Shown piece by piece: positions 31,249 to 41,709 of a DNA stretch of 64,000 bases (its first letter is position 1; each line of letters opens with the position of its first letter). This DNA is from Novosphingobium profundi (GTDB lineage Bacteria > Pseudomonadota > Alphaproteobacteria > Sphingomonadales > Sphingomonadaceae). Location: positions 149,189 through 213,188 of the forward strand of contig NZ_JABWCU010000012.1 of NCBI RefSeq assembly GCF_018491765.1. Direction: 5' to 3'. A model generated the notes under the pieces. It saw only the letters and a list, made by a program, of their open reading frames with translations. It made no database searches and had not been told where the DNA came from. A program made the translations under genes and the position numbers.

Positions 31249-32040
31249 TCAGGCGCCGGTGAGAAGCGCGCGGGTGGCCGCTTCGACGTCGGCCTCGCGC
31301 ATCAGGCTTTCGCCGACGAGGAAAGTGCGCGCGCCGCAGGTGGAGAGGCGCACCAGATCCTCGTGCCGGTTGATCCCGCTCTCGGAGACAAGAAGCGCGC
31401 CCTCGGGCGCCAAAGGCGCGAGGCGTTCGGTGATGCCGATGTCGGTGACGAAGCGCTTGAGGTCTCGATTGTTGACGCCAATAAGTCTTGATTTCAAGAG
31501 GCTTGCGCGTTCCATTTCAAGTTCGTTGTGAACTTCGACAAGGCAATCCATGCCACGTTCGTGCGCCGCGGCCTCGATCTCGGCCATTTGCACGTCGTCG
31601 AGCGCGGCGACGATGATGAGGATCGCGTCGGCTCCGATCGCACGCGCTTCGGCCACCTGCCAGGGGTCGATCATGAAGTCCTTGCGGATCACCGGCAGCG
31701 CCACGGCGGCGCGCGCGGCGACCAGGAAATCCTCGTGACCCTGGAAGTAGGGCGCGTCGGTCAGGATCGAGAGGCAGGCCGCGCCGCCCTTTTCGTAAGC
31801 CATGGCGTGCTCGGCCGGGTGGAAATCGGGTCGGATCAGGCCTTTGGACGGACTTGCCTTCTTGATTTCGGCGATCAGCGCGAAGCCGTCGGCAGCTTTC
31901 GCCCGCAGCGCCGCCTCGAAGCCGCGCGGGGCGCTCTGGAACGAGGCCTGCGCGTCGAGCTCGGAAAGCGTCGAGAGGGTCTTACGCACCGCGACTTCGC
32001 CGCGTTTGGTCTCACAGATTTCGGTCAGCTTGTCGGACAT
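31249..32040 (-). CDS. trpC: indole-3-glycerol phosphate synthase
   Basis: 263 aa from the ATG at 32040 ([17 protein letters not shown]). It closes the indole ring in tryptophan synthesis. Conserved (beta/alpha)8 barrel blocks are [20 protein letters not shown] (catalytic Glu and Lys), [39 protein letters not shown] and [12 protein letters not shown]. It is a stand-alone enzyme, not fused to TrpF. trpD ends 58 bases upstream. Confidence 0.97.
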   Translation of the reverse strand: MSDKLTEICETKRGEVAVRKTLSTLSELDAQASFQSAPRGFEAALRAKAADGFALIAEIKKASPSKGLIRPDFHPAEHAMAYEKGGAACLSILTDAPYFQGHEDFLVAARAAVALPVIRKDFMIDPWQVAEARAIGADAILIIVAALDDVQMAEIEAAAHERGMDCLVEVHNELEMERASLLKSRLIGVNNRDLKRFVTDIGITERLAPLAPEGALLVSESGINRHEDLVRLSTCGARTFLVGESLMREADVEAATRALLTGA

Positions 32041-32097
32041 CGTCTTCTCTTCGTGATGGGGCGGGATGGGGTTTGTGCCCACGGACGCCCGGCGCGA

Positions 32098-33102
32098 TCA
32101 GGGCTGCGTGGCTGCGATCCAGCAATTGAGCAGGGCATTGGCAAGGCCCTTGTCGATGGCTTCGGCGGCTTCCTCGACGCCTTCGGCCCAGCTTTGCGCT
32201 TCGCCCGCTACCATCAGCGCGGCGGCCGCATTGAGCAGCACCGCGTCGCGATAGGCGCCAGGCTCGCCCTCGAGCAGGCGGCGCAGCGCGGCCGCGTTGT
32301 AGGCCGGATCGCCGCCGCGGATGGCATCGACCGGCGCCGTCATAAGCCCGAGCTCCGCTGCCGTGATGCGCTTCATCGAGACTTCACGGCCGAGCACTTC
32401 GGCCACTTCGTTGCCGCCTCCCAGGCTCAGTTCGTCGAGCCCTTCGTCGCCCGAAATGACCATCGCGTGCTCGATCCCGAGCCGGGCGATGGCCTCGGCG
32501 TAAATCGGCACGTAGGCCGGGCGCGCGATACCCACGAGCTGGCGGCGGACATTCGCGGGATTGGCGAGCGGGCCCATCAGGTTGAAGATCGTGCGTTCGC
32601 CGATCGCCTTGCGGATCGGCATGATGCGGCCCATCGCCGGATGGTGCTTGCCCGCGAAAAGGAAGCCGATGCCGATCTCGCGCAAGGTTTCCTCAGCGGT
32701 TTCGGCGGCGCGGTCGAGATTGATGCCGAGCGCCTCGAGCGTGTCGGCCGCGCCCGACTTGGAGCTGGCGGCGCGGTTGCCGTGCTTGGCGACGGGAACG
32801 TTGCAGGCCGCGACGACCAGGCTGACGGCCGTCGAGACGTTGAGCGTGTGGTGCCCATCGCCGCCCGTGCCGCACACGTCGATCGCGCCTTCAGGGGCCG
32901 CAACCGGTATCATCCGCTCGCGCATCGCGCGCGCTGCGCCGGCGATCTCGCTGGCGTTCTCGCCGCGCTTCGAGAGGGCGACAAGGAAGGTTTTGATCGC
33001 CTCGTCCTCGACACGGCCGTCGAGGATCGCGGCGAAGGCCTCGTGGGCCTCGGCCTCCTCGATCGGGTGCGCGGGATCGGGCAGGGTGATCATGGTGCTC
33101 AT
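32098..33102 (-). CDS. trpD: anthranilate phosphoribosyltransferase
   Basis: 334 aa from the ATG at 33102, which overlaps the trpG stop as ATGA. It transfers phosphoribose to anthranilate. The glycine-rich PRPP site is [17 protein letters not shown], with [15 protein letters not shown] next and the GPLANP region later. Length is typical of the stand-alone enzyme. Confidence 0.97.
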   Translation of the reverse strand: MSTMITLPDPAHPIEEAEAHEAFAAILDGRVEDEAIKTFLVALSKRGENASEIAGAARAMRERMIPVAAPEGAIDVCGTGGDGHHTLNVSTAVSLVVAACNVPVAKHGNRAASSKSGAADTLEALGINLDRAAETAEETLREIGIGFLFAGKHHPAMGRIMPIRKAIGERTIFNLMGPLANPANVRRQLVGIARPAYVPIYAEAIARLGIEHAMVISGDEGLDELSLGGGNEVAEVLGREVSMKRITAAELGLMTAPVDAIRGGDPAYNAAALRRLLEGEPGAYRDAVLLNAAAALMVAGEAQSWAEGVEEAAEAIDKGLANALLNCWIAATQP

Positions 33103-33698
33103 GCCGCCGAGAGCCGTGCGGGCATCCTGGCTTCGAGACCGCAGATCTTCAGGAAGTTGGCGAGCATGGCGTGGCCGTGCTCGGTCGCGATCGACTCGGG
33201 GTGGAACTGCACGCCGTGGATCGGCAGTTCGGCATGTCGAAAGCCCATCACGTGGCCGTCGTCCGAGCGGCAGTTGACGAGGAGGCATTCGGGAATGTCC
33301 TCGACGATCAGCGAATGGTAGCGCGTCGCGGTGAAGGGCGAGGGCAGGCCTTCGAAGAGGCCGGTATCGTCGTGCGTCATACGCGAGGTCTTGCCGTGCA
33401 TCAGCCCACCGCGCACGACCTTGCCGCCGAAGTACTGGCCGATCGACTGGTGGCCGAGGCACACGCCCAAGAGAGGGACGCCTGCCTTCGCCGCCGCACC
33501 GACGAGATCGAGACTGATCCCGGCCTCGTTGGGGGTGCAGGGGCCCGGCGAGATGAGGAAGCCCTTCGCACCCGAAGCGAGTGCCTCCTCGATCGTGAGC
33601 GCGTCGTTGCGCACCACCTTCACTTCGGCGCCCAGTTCCATGACGTAGTGGACCAGGTTCCAGGTGAAGCTGTCGTAGTTGTCGATGACGAGGATCAT
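33099..33698 (-). CDS. trpG: anthranilate synthase glutamine amidotransferase component
   Basis: 199 aa from the ATG at 33698. It supplies ammonia to TrpE. The class I glutaminase triad is visible: nucleophile Cys in [17 protein letters not shown], and His in [15 protein letters not shown]-terminal [18 protein letters not shown] is diagnostic. ATGA overlaps connect it to the preceding glycosidase gene and to trpD. Confidence 0.97.
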   Translation of the reverse strand: MILVIDNYDSFTWNLVHYVMELGAEVKVVRNDALTIEEALASGAKGFLISPGPCTPNEAGISLDLVGAAAKAGVPLLGVCLGHQSIGQYFGGKVVRGGLMHGKTSRMTHDDTGLFEGLPSPFTATRYHSLIVEDIPECLLVNCRSDDGHVMGFRHAELPIHGVQFHPESIATEHGHAMLANFLKICGLEARMPARLSAA

Positions 33699-34507
33699 GG
33701 CTTTCCCTTTCTCCCTTGCGCCTTTGCGCGTTTCTCCACGACGATCAAGGGGCCAAGCTCGGGCCCGCCGTCGACGCGGCCATGTTCGGGGTCCCACAGC
33801 GAGGAGACCGAGCCGTCGAGGAACAGCGCGTTGCGGCACTGGAGCACGTCGCGGAAGTAGCGCGCGAGCTTGCCGAACGAGACCGGCTCCTCGGAAATGA
33901 CGAAATGGGCCTGCCCGATCGCGTCGACGCCGACGCCGTTGCGCAGCTTCTTCGAGGTGCCGTCCTCGTCGATCGCAGGGTGCAGCTTGCCCTCGATCAC
34001 CAGCATCGGGCCCGACTGGGTGCCGAAATCGGGGCGGTGGTCGATCTTGCCGGCGAAGTCCTCGGAACTGACCACGCGCCAGTGGCCCGTGGAATCGCCA
34101 AAGAAGACGCCATTGGGCTTCATGTGGAAATTGCCCGGCCCGTCGTTGGTGTTGAGCGCGTGGAGGCGCTGGCCATCCTCGACGTAGTAGCCGATCGGAT
34201 AGCCTGCGCTGTCGAACATCCCCGCGTTCATCGCGAAGGCGACCGCCGGGCTTCCAGCGGGACGGCTGACCGCGAGCTGGCTCATCGTACGGTAGGGCTT
34301 GCCACCCTTGGGGGCGAGCACGGTGTGGATCGTGTTGCGCCCGGGCACGGCGGTGCAATGCGTGAAGGCCGCGCCTTCGAACTGCGCGCTCTCGCAAGGC
34401 GGCGGAGGCGGAGCCTCGGGCCCCTTGTCCGATTTCGACGAACAGGCGGCAAGCAGAACAAGAGGCAGCGCGAGCCCGGCGACCGACAGCCGCCGTAGTG
34501 CCGTCAT
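33695..34507 (-). CDS. phosphodiester glycosidase (NAGPA-like) lipoprotein in trp operon
   Basis: A 270-aa protein whose ATG overlaps the trpE stop and whose stop overlaps the trpG start. The N terminus has a lipobox ([13 protein letters not shown]), so it should be a periplasm-facing lipoprotein. The remainder matches the phosphodiester glycosidase/NAGPA (DUF2233-like) family: [65 protein letters not shown] and [13 protein letters not shown]. The family removes N-acetylglucosamine-type groups in phosphodiester linkage; the bacterial substrate is unknown. It has no evident link to tryptophan synthesis, so its position is notable. Confidence 0.88.
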   Translation of the reverse strand: MTALRRLSVAGLALPLVLLAACSSKSDKGPEAPPPPPCESAQFEGAAFTHCTAVPGRNTIHTVLAPKGGKPYRTMSQLAVSRPAGSPAVAFAMNAGMFDSAGYPIGYYVEDGQRLHALNTNDGPGNFHMKPNGVFFGDSTGHWRVVSSEDFAGKIDHRPDFGTQSGPMLVIEGKLHPAIDEDGTSKKLRNGVGVDAIGQAHFVISEEPVSFGKLARYFRDVLQCRNALFLDGSVSSLWDPEHGRVDGGPELGPLIVVEKRAKAQGRKGKP

Positions 34508-36048
34508 TGCCCGAAGCCCGGCTCTCCGGCGACGCGGATCGCCTCGCGTGCGGCGGCGAAAAGCGCGCCGGACTTGTGGAGGCACTCGTTCTGCTCGGAA
34601 ACCGGATCGCTGTCGGCGACGATGCCCGCGCCCGCCTGGACGTGGAGCACGCCATCCTTGAGCACGCCGGTGCGCAGAACGATGCACGAATCGACCGAGC
34701 CGTCGGGCGAGAAATAGCCCACACCGCCCGCATAGGCCCCGCGCGTCTCGGGTTCGAGTTCGGCAATGATCTGGCAGGCACGCACTTTGGGCGCGCCCGA
34801 GACGGTACCTGCCGGAAATCCGGCGAAGACCGCGTCGATGGCGTCGCTTCGTGCGGTGTCGAGCGTGCCGACCACGTTCGACACGATGTGCATGACGTGG
34901 CTGTACCGCTCGATCGTGTAGCTGTCGGTCACTTCGACCGAGCCGGCGGTCGAAACGCGGCCGACGTCGTTGCGCCCGAGGTCGAGCAGCATGAGATGCT
35001 CGGCACGTTCCTTCTCGTCGGCGAGCAGGCTGCTCTCGTTCGCCTTGTCCTCGGCTTCGTTTCTGCCGCGCGGACGGGTGCCCGCGATCGGTCGGATCGT
35101 GACTTGCGGCTGCCCCTCTTCGTCCTTCCGCACGCGCACGAGAATCTCGGGGCTCGAGCCGATCAGCGCAAAGCCGGGCAGATCGAGGAAATAGAGGAAC
35201 GGCGAGGGGTTCACGCGGCGAAGCGCACGGTAGAGCGCAAGCGGCGGCAGGGGGAACTCGCACGTAAAGCGCTGGGCGAGGACGATCTGGAAGATGTCGC
35301 CCGCCTCGATGTAGTCCTTGGCGCGCGCCACCATCGCCTCGTATTCGCCGTCCGCCAGCACCGGGGTCTGCACCGGTTGGGGCAGGTCGGCGAGGAGGGG
35401 GGCAGCGGGAACCGGCTGCGCAAGGCGGCGCAGGGTTTCCTCGATGCGCTCTTCGGCGCTGGCGACCAGCGCCGCGGGTTCCCCGGCCGAGGGCCAGAGC
35501 GGTGCGACGCAGAACAGCTCGTCGCCGAGCGAATCGAACACCAGCAGAACCGAGGGGCGCACGAAGAGCATGTCGGGCACGTCGAGCGCGCTTTGGGCTG
35601 CACGCGGCAGCTTCTCGACAAGGCCGATCGTTTCATAGCCGAAGTAGCCGACCACGCAGGCAAGCGCGGGGGGGAGTTCGGCAGGAACGTCGATCCGGCA
35701 GCTTTCGACGAGCGCGCGTAGTTCGACGAGGCTGTCGCCAGGCAGCGCCGCGAAAGCTTCCGGTGCCTGTTTCCAGTTGCGGTTGATCTCGCAGCCATGG
35801 CCTTGGGCGCGGAACACCAGGTCGGGATCGAGCCCGAGCAGACTGTAGCGCCCGCGCGCCGCGCCGCCTTCGACCGATTCGAGCAGGAAGTCGCCGCGGC
35901 CGTCCTCGAACAGCTTGAGTGCGGCGCCCACCGGCGTCTCGGTATCGGCCACGAGCCTGCGCCAGACCAGCGCCGGCTTTCCGTTGGAAAGCTGGTCGAG
36001 GGCGTCCTTGCGGATCGCGTCGCTGGGCGTCTGGCGCTGTGTGGTCAT
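34504..36048 (-). CDS. trpE: anthranilate synthase component I
   Basis: 514 aa. It converts chorismate to anthranilate with ammonia from TrpG. The chorismate-binding domain shows [56 protein letters not shown] and [20 protein letters not shown]. The N-terminal region contains [18 protein letters not shown], the tryptophan feedback-site region. Only 51 bases separate it from ppiD, with no Trp-rich leader peptide, so attenuation directly before trpE is not supported. Confidence 0.98.
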   Translation of the reverse strand: MTTQRQTPSDAIRKDALDQLSNGKPALVWRRLVADTETPVGAALKLFEDGRGDFLLESVEGGAARGRYSLLGLDPDLVFRAQGHGCEINRNWKQAPEAFAALPGDSLVELRALVESCRIDVPAELPPALACVVGYFGYETIGLVEKLPRAAQSALDVPDMLFVRPSVLLVFDSLGDELFCVAPLWPSAGEPAALVASAEERIEETLRRLAQPVPAAPLLADLPQPVQTPVLADGEYEAMVARAKDYIEAGDIFQIVLAQRFTCEFPLPPLALYRALRRVNPSPFLYFLDLPGFALIGSSPEILVRVRKDEEGQPQVTIRPIAGTRPRGRNEAEDKANESSLLADEKERAEHLMLLDLGRNDVGRVSTAGSVEVTDSYTIERYSHVMHIVSNVVGTLDTARSDAIDAVFAGFPAGTVSGAPKVRACQIIAELEPETRGAYAGGVGYFSPDGSVDSCIVLRTGVLKDGVLHVQAGAGIVADSDPVSEQNECLHKSGALFAAAREAIRVAGEPGFGQ

Positions 36049-36099
36049 GGTCCTGTCAGGTGCTGGAGTTGACGTATTGGAGATAAGTGCCGGGCGCGA

Positions 36100-38082
36100 T
36101 CAGGCGCCGGGGGCGGGAACGCCCGCCGCGCTGCCGCCGAGGCGGTCCTTGACGGCCTTGATGGTCGCGGCGTTCTTCTCGACCTTGAGGTCCTTGGCCA
36201 CTGCCTTGCTCAGTGCGGTCACGAAGCCTTCGCCGAGCTGGCCACCCAGTTCCTTGCGGGCCTGCGCGATGATTGCGTCGGACTGTACCTTGCCGGGGGT
36301 GATGTCCTTGAGCTGGACGACGAACCATCCGCGTTCGCCCTCAGCCGACTGCACCTTCACGCTGTCCTTGGTCATGTGGAACATGAGCGAGACGGGCGGG
36401 GGCACCTGGCGGCCCGACTGAAGCGCACGGCTGAGCGTCGCGCGCGACATGCCGACTTGTTCGATCGGGGGCAGCTGGCGGCCGAGGTCCGCCATCGCGG
36501 CGTTCATCGACTTGCCCTTGGCCATCTCGGCCTGGACCTTGAGCGCGGCGGCCTTGGCGGCCTTCGAGCCCGTGTCCATCGCCCAGGCGGCCTTCACGTC
36601 GTCCTTGATCTCGTCGAAGGGCGCCGGCGCGGACGGAGTGATCTGGGTCACGTCGTAGATCACGAAAGGACGGCTGGCGGAGAAGTCCTGGCCCTGGCCC
36701 ATCTGGGTGAGCTGGGGCTGCTCCTGGTCCATCTTGAAGGCTGTCGGCAGCAGCGCCTTGAGGCCGTCATCGACGCTTTCGCCTTGCGTCATGTAGACGC
36801 GGCCGTCGGCGGTGACCGGTTTGGTCGACTGCACTTCGACGCCGAGCGACTTGGCGACTTCGGGCAGGCTCGCGCCGTTCGAGAACTTGTCCTCGATGCC
36901 TTCGAGCTTGGCGGCGAAAGCCTTGCGCCGTTCGTCGGTCTGGATTTCCTTGACCAGCTCGTCCTTGACCTCGTCAAGAGTGCGGGCGGGCTTGGTATCG
37001 GCTTCCTCGACGCGCACGACGTTCCAGCCCAGGGCCGACTTGGCGGGCTCGGCGAGGCTGCCGACGGGGGCCGCGAAGACGGCGTCGGCGACGGCCTTGG
37101 AGAACTGGTCGCTAAGTTCCTTGCGGCTGAAGAACTCAAGCTTGGCGGCCGAGAGCCCCTTGGCCTTGGCCGCGTCCTCGAGCGTCTTGCCGCCCTTGAC
37201 CGCGGCGACGATGGCCTTGGCGTCGGCTTCGCTGGGCGCGATCACCTGGCTGATGCGACGATCGTCCTTGGCGGCGTAGCGGGCTTCGTCCTTCTTGTAT
37301 TGGGCCGCGATCTGCGCGTCGCTGGGGGCCGCGGGCTCGGGCAAGCTGTCCATGGTGAACGTGGCATAGCGCAGCACGCGGCGCTCGGGGCGGATGAAGG
37401 CGCTGGTATGGCCCTTGTAGAACGCGGCCAGCGTCTTGTCGTCGGGCGCGTCCTTGGGGGCGAACAGCATCGAGGGCAGCGCGAGCACCGACCCGCTGCG
37501 CGTCTCGTCGATGAGGGCCGCGTAGCGCTTGGTGATGAAGGCAGGCATGACCGCGCCGAATTGCGCCGGCGTTGCCAGCTGCTGGCCGACGAGGCCGCGC
37601 GCGATGTCCTCGCGCAGGCTCTTTTCGGACAGGCCCTGCTGCGCCAGTGCCTGGCGGAACGCGTTCTGGTCGAACTTGCCGTCGACGCCCTGGAATGCCG
37701 GGATCTGGGCGATTTCGCTGTCGATCAGACGGTCGCCCGCGACCACGCCGTGCTCCTTGCCGAATACGAACAGCGCCGAACGCTCGATCAGCTGGTCGAG
37801 GATGGCCTCGAGACCACCCTGCGCGACGAGCTGGCTCATCGAGGCCTGCGGGTTGTTCTGCTGGACGCGCGCGAGTGCCGCGTTGGCGCCTTGCGACAGA
37901 TCGTTGGCGGTGATGGCCTGGTCGCCGACGCTGGCAACATTGGTGCCGTCCGACGCGCCGGCGCCGCTGCGCATGCCCGCGATGTCGCCGCTGGCGAAGG
38001 CCAGTGCGATGAGTACGAGCACGGCGAGGGCGATGACGCCGCCGATCTTGGACTTGATGAACGATCTGAAGAAGCTGAGCAT
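36100..38082 (-). CDS. ppiD: PpiD-like periplasmic folding chaperone / peptidyl-prolyl isomerase
   Basis: A 660-aa protein with one N-terminal TM helix (about residues 12-32, KIGGVIALAVLVLIALAFASG) after a short basic cytoplasmic end, then a SurA-N/PpiD chaperone domain (NAALARVQQNNPQASMSQLVAQGG, VDGKFDQNAFRQALAQQGLSE) and a parvulin-like region around residues 290-370 (FSKAVADAVFAAPVGSLAEPAKSALGWNVVRVEE). It would assist outer-membrane and secreted protein folding from the inner-membrane surface. It is the first gene of the trp-moa-lexA run, so its promoter may drive the trp genes too. Confidence 0.9.
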   Translation of the reverse strand: MLSFFRSFIKSKIGGVIALAVLVLIALAFASGDIAGMRSGAGASDGTNVASVGDQAITANDLSQGANAALARVQQNNPQASMSQLVAQGGLEAILDQLIERSALFVFGKEHGVVAGDRLIDSEIAQIPAFQGVDGKFDQNAFRQALAQQGLSEKSLREDIARGLVGQQLATPAQFGAVMPAFITKRYAALIDETRSGSVLALPSMLFAPKDAPDDKTLAAFYKGHTSAFIRPERRVLRYATFTMDSLPEPAAPSDAQIAAQYKKDEARYAAKDDRRISQVIAPSEADAKAIVAAVKGGKTLEDAAKAKGLSAAKLEFFSRKELSDQFSKAVADAVFAAPVGSLAEPAKSALGWNVVRVEEADTKPARTLDEVKDELVKEIQTDERRKAFAAKLEGIEDKFSNGASLPEVAKSLGVEVQSTKPVTADGRVYMTQGESVDDGLKALLPTAFKMDQEQPQLTQMGQGQDFSASRPFVIYDVTQITPSAPAPFDEIKDDVKAAWAMDTGSKAAKAAALKVQAEMAKGKSMNAAMADLGRQLPPIEQVGMSRATLSRALQSGRQVPPPVSLMFHMTKDSVKVQSAEGERGWFVVQLKDITPGKVQSDAIIAQARKELGGQLGEGFVTALSKAVAKDLKVEKNAATIKAVKDRLGGSAAGVPAPGA

Positions 38083-38537
38083 GTCTTGTCCGGCCGTTAG
38101 TGAGCGGTCTGTGAGGCGCTTTCCCGCTCAGGATAAACCCGAAGGGAAAGCGGGAAACGGGCGAGGCTTTAGGGGGGCTTTGCCCGTCCTGCAATGGCGA
38201 CTCGACCCTTTGGGCACGATTCCTGTCCTGATCCGGGTCGCAGAGGGGGCAGGCAACTTCCCAAAGCTACTGGCGCAGCGCTTCTGAACGATGGCTTGCC
38301 GACGCATCCTGGTTGGCAGCGCCTTCTGGCGCAACGGCACTGGATGCACGTGCGATGATGGCGTGGCGAACCTGAGGGTAAACGCGAGGTGCATAATAAG
38401 CAGTGGAAAGAGAAATCTCCCCCGGCTTTGACAAATCCGCTAGTGCTGGCCTAGCAGCGCCCCGCTACAACGGCCTTCCGATTCCCGTTCGCCGGGAAGT
38501 TCGTTCGGTTTGGCGTCGATTTGATCAAGGGACCAAG
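38083..38537. other. divergent intergenic region between ppiD and tpiA
   Basis: 455 bases without a convincing gene. It must contain the promoters for the ppiD-trp run and for tpiA. Small open frames in it (for example an 88-codon one on the minus strand) have atypical, Arg/Pro/Ser-rich composition and no ribosome-binding site. A candidate tpiA promoter is listed separately; nothing else specific is seen. Confidence 0.6.
38428..38456 (+). promoter_or_regulatory. candidate tpiA promoter
   Basis: TTGACA (38428-38433) followed after 17 bases by CTAGCA (38451-38456), 82 bases before the tpiA start. The -35 is perfect; the -10 only partly resembles the alphaproteobacterial CTATAT-type element. 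Confidence 0.4.
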
Positions 38538-39296
38538 ATGGCTGGATTGCCTTACATCGTCGGAAACTGGAAAATGAACGGCACCCGCGCGATGCTCAAC
38601 GAAGTGCGCGCGATTGATCGTGCCGCGGGCCGTTTCCCGCGTGTGCAGGTGGCGATCGCGCCGCCCGCAACGCTCATCTACCGGGCCCGCGAAGCCGCCG
38701 AGATCATCGGTGTGGGCGGGCAGGATTGCCATGTCGAAGAGAGCGGCGCCTTCACCGGTGATATTTCGGCGGTGATGCTCAAGGACGCGGGCGCCGACTT
38801 TACGATCGTGGGGCATTCCGAACGTCGCACCGTGCATGGTGAGAGCGACGCCGTGGTCAAGGCCAAGGCCGAGACCGCGATCGGTGCCGGTCTGGGCGTC
38901 ATTCTCTGCGTCGGCGAGAGCGAAGCGCAGCGCGATGCCGGCGAGGCCGAGGCGGTCGTCGCCGCGCAAGTCGCCGCTTCGTGTCCGCAGGGCGAACAGG
39001 CGCCGGAAAAGTTTTCGGTGGCCTATGAGCCGATCTGGGCCATCGGCACCGGGCGCGTGCCCTCGATCGAGGACGTCGAGGCGATGCACCGCGCGATCCG
39101 CGCCAAGCTCGTCGATCTTTACGGTGCGAGCGGCGAGGGTGTGCGCATTCTTTACGGCGGTTCGGTCAAGTCCGACAACGCCTCCGAACTGCTGAGCGTG
39201 CCCGAAGTGGGTGGCGCCCTCGTCGGCGGCGCCAGTCTGAGTGCGGAAAGCTTCCTCGCGATCGTCGGTGCTGCGGCCTCGTTGGTCGCGGACTGA
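38538..39296 (+). CDS. tpiA: triose-phosphate isomerase
   Basis: 252 aa from the ATG at 38538, with AAGGGA just upstream. It interconverts dihydroxyacetone phosphate and glyceraldehyde 3-phosphate. Motifs: YIVGNWKMNGT (catalytic Lys), IVGHSERRT (catalytic His), AYEPIWAIGTGRVPS (catalytic Glu and loop 6) and ILYGGSVKSDNASELL. It stands next to secG, a frequent bacterial neighbour. Confidence 0.98.
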   Translation: MAGLPYIVGNWKMNGTRAMLNEVRAIDRAAGRFPRVQVAIAPPATLIYRAREAAEIIGVGGQDCHVEESGAFTGDISAVMLKDAGADFTIVGHSERRTVHGESDAVVKAKAETAIGAGLGVILCVGESEAQRDAGEAEAVVAAQVAASCPQGEQAPEKFSVAYEPIWAIGTGRVPSIEDVEAMHRAIRAKLVDLYGASGEGVRILYGGSVKSDNASELLSVPEVGGALVGGASLSAESFLAIVGAAASLVAD

Positions 39297-39490
39297 TCGC
39301 GAGCGCCCCATCCTGTCGCCAGCCCGGCCAGCTCCTGCGGGAGCTCGGCGGAGTGCCGGGGCAGGGGGCTGGTGCAAATCCCGTCCCGGGCCGGGTTGCG
39401 TTCGGGGGGCGTAGCGCTTATCTGCGCCGCTTGTGAATGCGGATCGCGAGGGCTTTTCGCGGGCCCCTTTTGAAAGCTGAGATTGAGGCA

Positions 39491-39892
39491 ATGTTTGTTT
39501 TTCTGACCGTCGTTCAGGCGCTGGTGGCAGCCGCCCTGGTCGGTGTTATCCTGGTCCAGAAGTCCGAAGGCGGTGGTCTCGGCGTCGGTGGCGGCAACCC
39601 CTCGGGGCTGATGTCGGCGCGCGGCGCGGCGGATTTCCTGACCCGTTCGACGGCGGTCCTGGCTGGCCTCTTCGTGGTCCTGAGCATCATTCTCGCCGCC
39701 ATGGCGGTCGATGCCAACAACGGTAGCGATATCGACACCTCGCTCCAGCGCGGCGCGGCCCCGGCTGCGACGCCTTCGGCTCCGGCCGATCCGCTGGCGG
39801 GAGCCGCCGGCAACGAATCGGGGGCAGGCACGGCGGATGGTTCCGCTACGCCGGCCAAGGACGATCCGTTGTCGGGAGCTGCGCAGCAGTAA
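39491..39892 (+). CDS. secG: preprotein translocase subunit SecG
   Basis: 133 aa from the ATG at 39491, with TTGAGG upstream. SecG aids SecYEG protein export. Two TM helices (about residues 2-20 and 52-73) flank the conserved loop ILVQKSEGGGLGVGGG. The C-terminal tail of about 55 residues is Ala/Pro/Asp-rich and low-complexity, as often seen in alphaproteobacterial SecG. Confidence 0.95.
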   Translation: MFVFLTVVQALVAAALVGVILVQKSEGGGLGVGGGNPSGLMSARGAADFLTRSTAVLAGLFVVLSIILAAMAVDANNGSDIDTSLQRGAAPAATPSAPADPLAGAAGNESGAGTADGSATPAKDDPLSGAAQQ

Positions 39893-39971
39893 CGGCATGG
39901 CGGGGCGGATCCCTTGGCTTTGTGCTGGATCGGCCCCGAAGACGCTCCCATTCATCTTTGCAACCGAAATG

Positions 39972-40001
39972 CCGTCTGGCGTAGTCAGGCGGTATTTTAT
40001 T
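39972..40001 (+). terminator. possible secG terminator
   Basis: CCGTCTG, a seven-base loop and CAGGCGG form a 7-bp stem (one G-U pair) followed by TATTTTATT, about 80 bases after secG and 70 before pyrG. The stem is short, so this is tentative. Confidence 0.45.
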
Positions 40002-40073
40002 GAGTTTGATCCTGTGGAAACGGGTTCTTGGCGCTTGCGCTGAACCCCCCACCCAATTTAAGGCCCAATTCCC

Positions 40074-41705
40074 ATGGCGCGGCACATCTTCATCACCGGC
40101 GGCGTGGTCTCCTCGCTTGGCAAGGGCCTTATGGCCGCCAGCCTGGCCGCGTTGCTGCAGGCCCGTGGGTTCCGAGTGCGAATCCGCAAGTTCGACCCCT
40201 ATCTCAACGTCGACCCCGGCACGATGAGCCCCTACCAGCACGGCGAGGTCTTCGTGACCGACGATGGTGCGGAGGCGGATCTCGACCTTGGTCACTACGA
40301 GCGTTTCACCGGCGTTTCGGCACACCAGGGCGACAACATCACCTCGGGCCGCATCTACCAGGACATCATCGCCAAGGAGCGCCGCGGCGATTACCTCGGC
40401 GCCACTGTCCAGGTGATCCCGCACGTCACCGATGCGATCAAGGACTTCGCGCAGGCCGATACCGACGACCTCGACTTCGTGCTGTGCGAAGTGGGCGGTA
40501 CCGTCGGCGACATCGAAGGCCTGCCCTTCATCGAGGCACTGCGCCAGATGCGCAACGAGCTCGGCCGTGAGAACACCTGCTTCGTCCACGTCACGCTGGT
40601 GCCCTACATCGCGGCGGCCGGTGAGCTGAAGACCAAGCCGACGCAGCACTCGGTGCGCGAGATGACCGGCCTTGGCATCCAGCCCGACATCCTCCTGTGC
40701 CGCTGTGAGCACGAGCTGCCCGAGGGCGAGCGCGCCAAGATCGCGCTGTTCTGCAACGTGCGCCGTGAAGCGGTCATCCCCGCGCTCGACGCGCCCAACA
40801 TTTACGCGGTGCCCCTTCAGTACCACGCCGAGGGGCTCGACGCGGAAGTGCTGCACCACTTCGGCCTCAACTCGCCCGCGCCCGAGCTTTCGCGCTGGAC
40901 CGGGATCGTCGATCGCTTCCAGAACCCCGAAGGCGAAGTCACCATCGGCGTGGTCGGCAAGTACGTCGGCTTGCCCGATGCCTACAAGTCGCTCAACGAA
41001 GCGCTCGTCCATGGCGGCATGGCCAACAAGGTGAAGGTCCATATCAAGTGGATCGATGCCGAGGTCTTCGAGAAGTCCGACAGCGAGATCGCGCATGCGC
41101 TTGAGCCGATGCACGGAATTCTCGTGCCGGGCGGCTTCGGCGAGCGAGGCACCGAGGGCAAGATCGCCGCGGTGCGCTTCGCACGCGAACGCAACGTGCC
41201 CTTCTTCGGGATTTGCCTGGGCATGCAGATGGCCTGCATCGAAGGCGCCCGCTCGGCGGGTATCGAGAAGGCGAGCTCGACCGAGTTCGGCCCGACCGAA
41301 GAGCCGGTGGTGGGCATCATCACCGAGTGGATGGGCAAGGAAGGCCTCGAGACGCGCGCCGAAGGCGGCGACCTTGGCGGCACCATGCGCCTGGGCGCCT
41401 ACACGGCCAAGCTGGACGGCAACAGCCAGGTTTCCTCGATCTATGGCGGCGCGACCGAGATTTCGGAGCGTCATCGCCACCGTTACGAGGTCAACGGCAA
41501 GTACCGCGACGCGCTTGAAAAGGATGGGCTGATCTTCTCGGGCATGTCGCCCGACGGCTTGCTGCCCGAGATCGTCGAGCGTCCCGACCACCCGTTCTTC
41601 GTGGGCGTGCAGTTCCACCCCGAACTCAAGTCGCGTCCGTTCGAGCCGCATCCGCTGTTCTCGGGCTTCGTGGCCGCGGCCCTCCAGCACTCGCGCCTGG
41701 TCTGA
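40074..41705 (+). CDS. pyrG: CTP synthase
   Basis: 543 aa. It aminates UTP to CTP with glutamine. The N-terminal synthetase domain begins [19 protein letters not shown] with the P-loop, followed by [29 protein letters not shown]. The C-terminal class I glutaminase has [30 protein letters not shown] (Cys) and [12 protein letters not shown] (His). Length is exactly typical. Confidence 0.99.
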   Translation: MARHIFITGGVVSSLGKGLMAASLAALLQARGFRVRIRKFDPYLNVDPGTMSPYQHGEVFVTDDGAEADLDLGHYERFTGVSAHQGDNITSGRIYQDIIAKERRGDYLGATVQVIPHVTDAIKDFAQADTDDLDFVLCEVGGTVGDIEGLPFIEALRQMRNELGRENTCFVHVTLVPYIAAAGELKTKPTQHSVREMTGLGIQPDILLCRCEHELPEGERAKIALFCNVRREAVIPALDAPNIYAVPLQYHAEGLDAEVLHHFGLNSPAPELSRWTGIVDRFQNPEGEVTIGVVGKYVGLPDAYKSLNEALVHGGMANKVKVHIKWIDAEVFEKSDSEIAHALEPMHGILVPGGFGERGTEGKIAAVRFARERNVPFFGICLGMQMACIEGARSAGIEKASSTEFGPTEEPVVGIITEWMGKEGLETRAEGGDLGGTMRLGAYTAKLDGNSQVSSIYGGATEISERHRHRYEVNGKYRDALEKDGLIFSGMSPDGLLPEIVERPDHPFFVGVQFHPELKSRPFEPHPLFSGFVAAALQHSRLV

Positions 41706-41709
41706 GCAA

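Noticed and set aside
36049..36099. Possible trp attenuator between ppiD and trpE
   Set aside because: Only 51 bases, no leader peptide with Trp codons and no terminator-like hairpin with a T-tract.
38128..38394. 88-codon minus-strand frame between ppiD and tpiA
   Set aside because: Arg/Pro/Ser-rich composition, no ribosome-binding site and no recognisable family; most likely non-coding promoter DNA.
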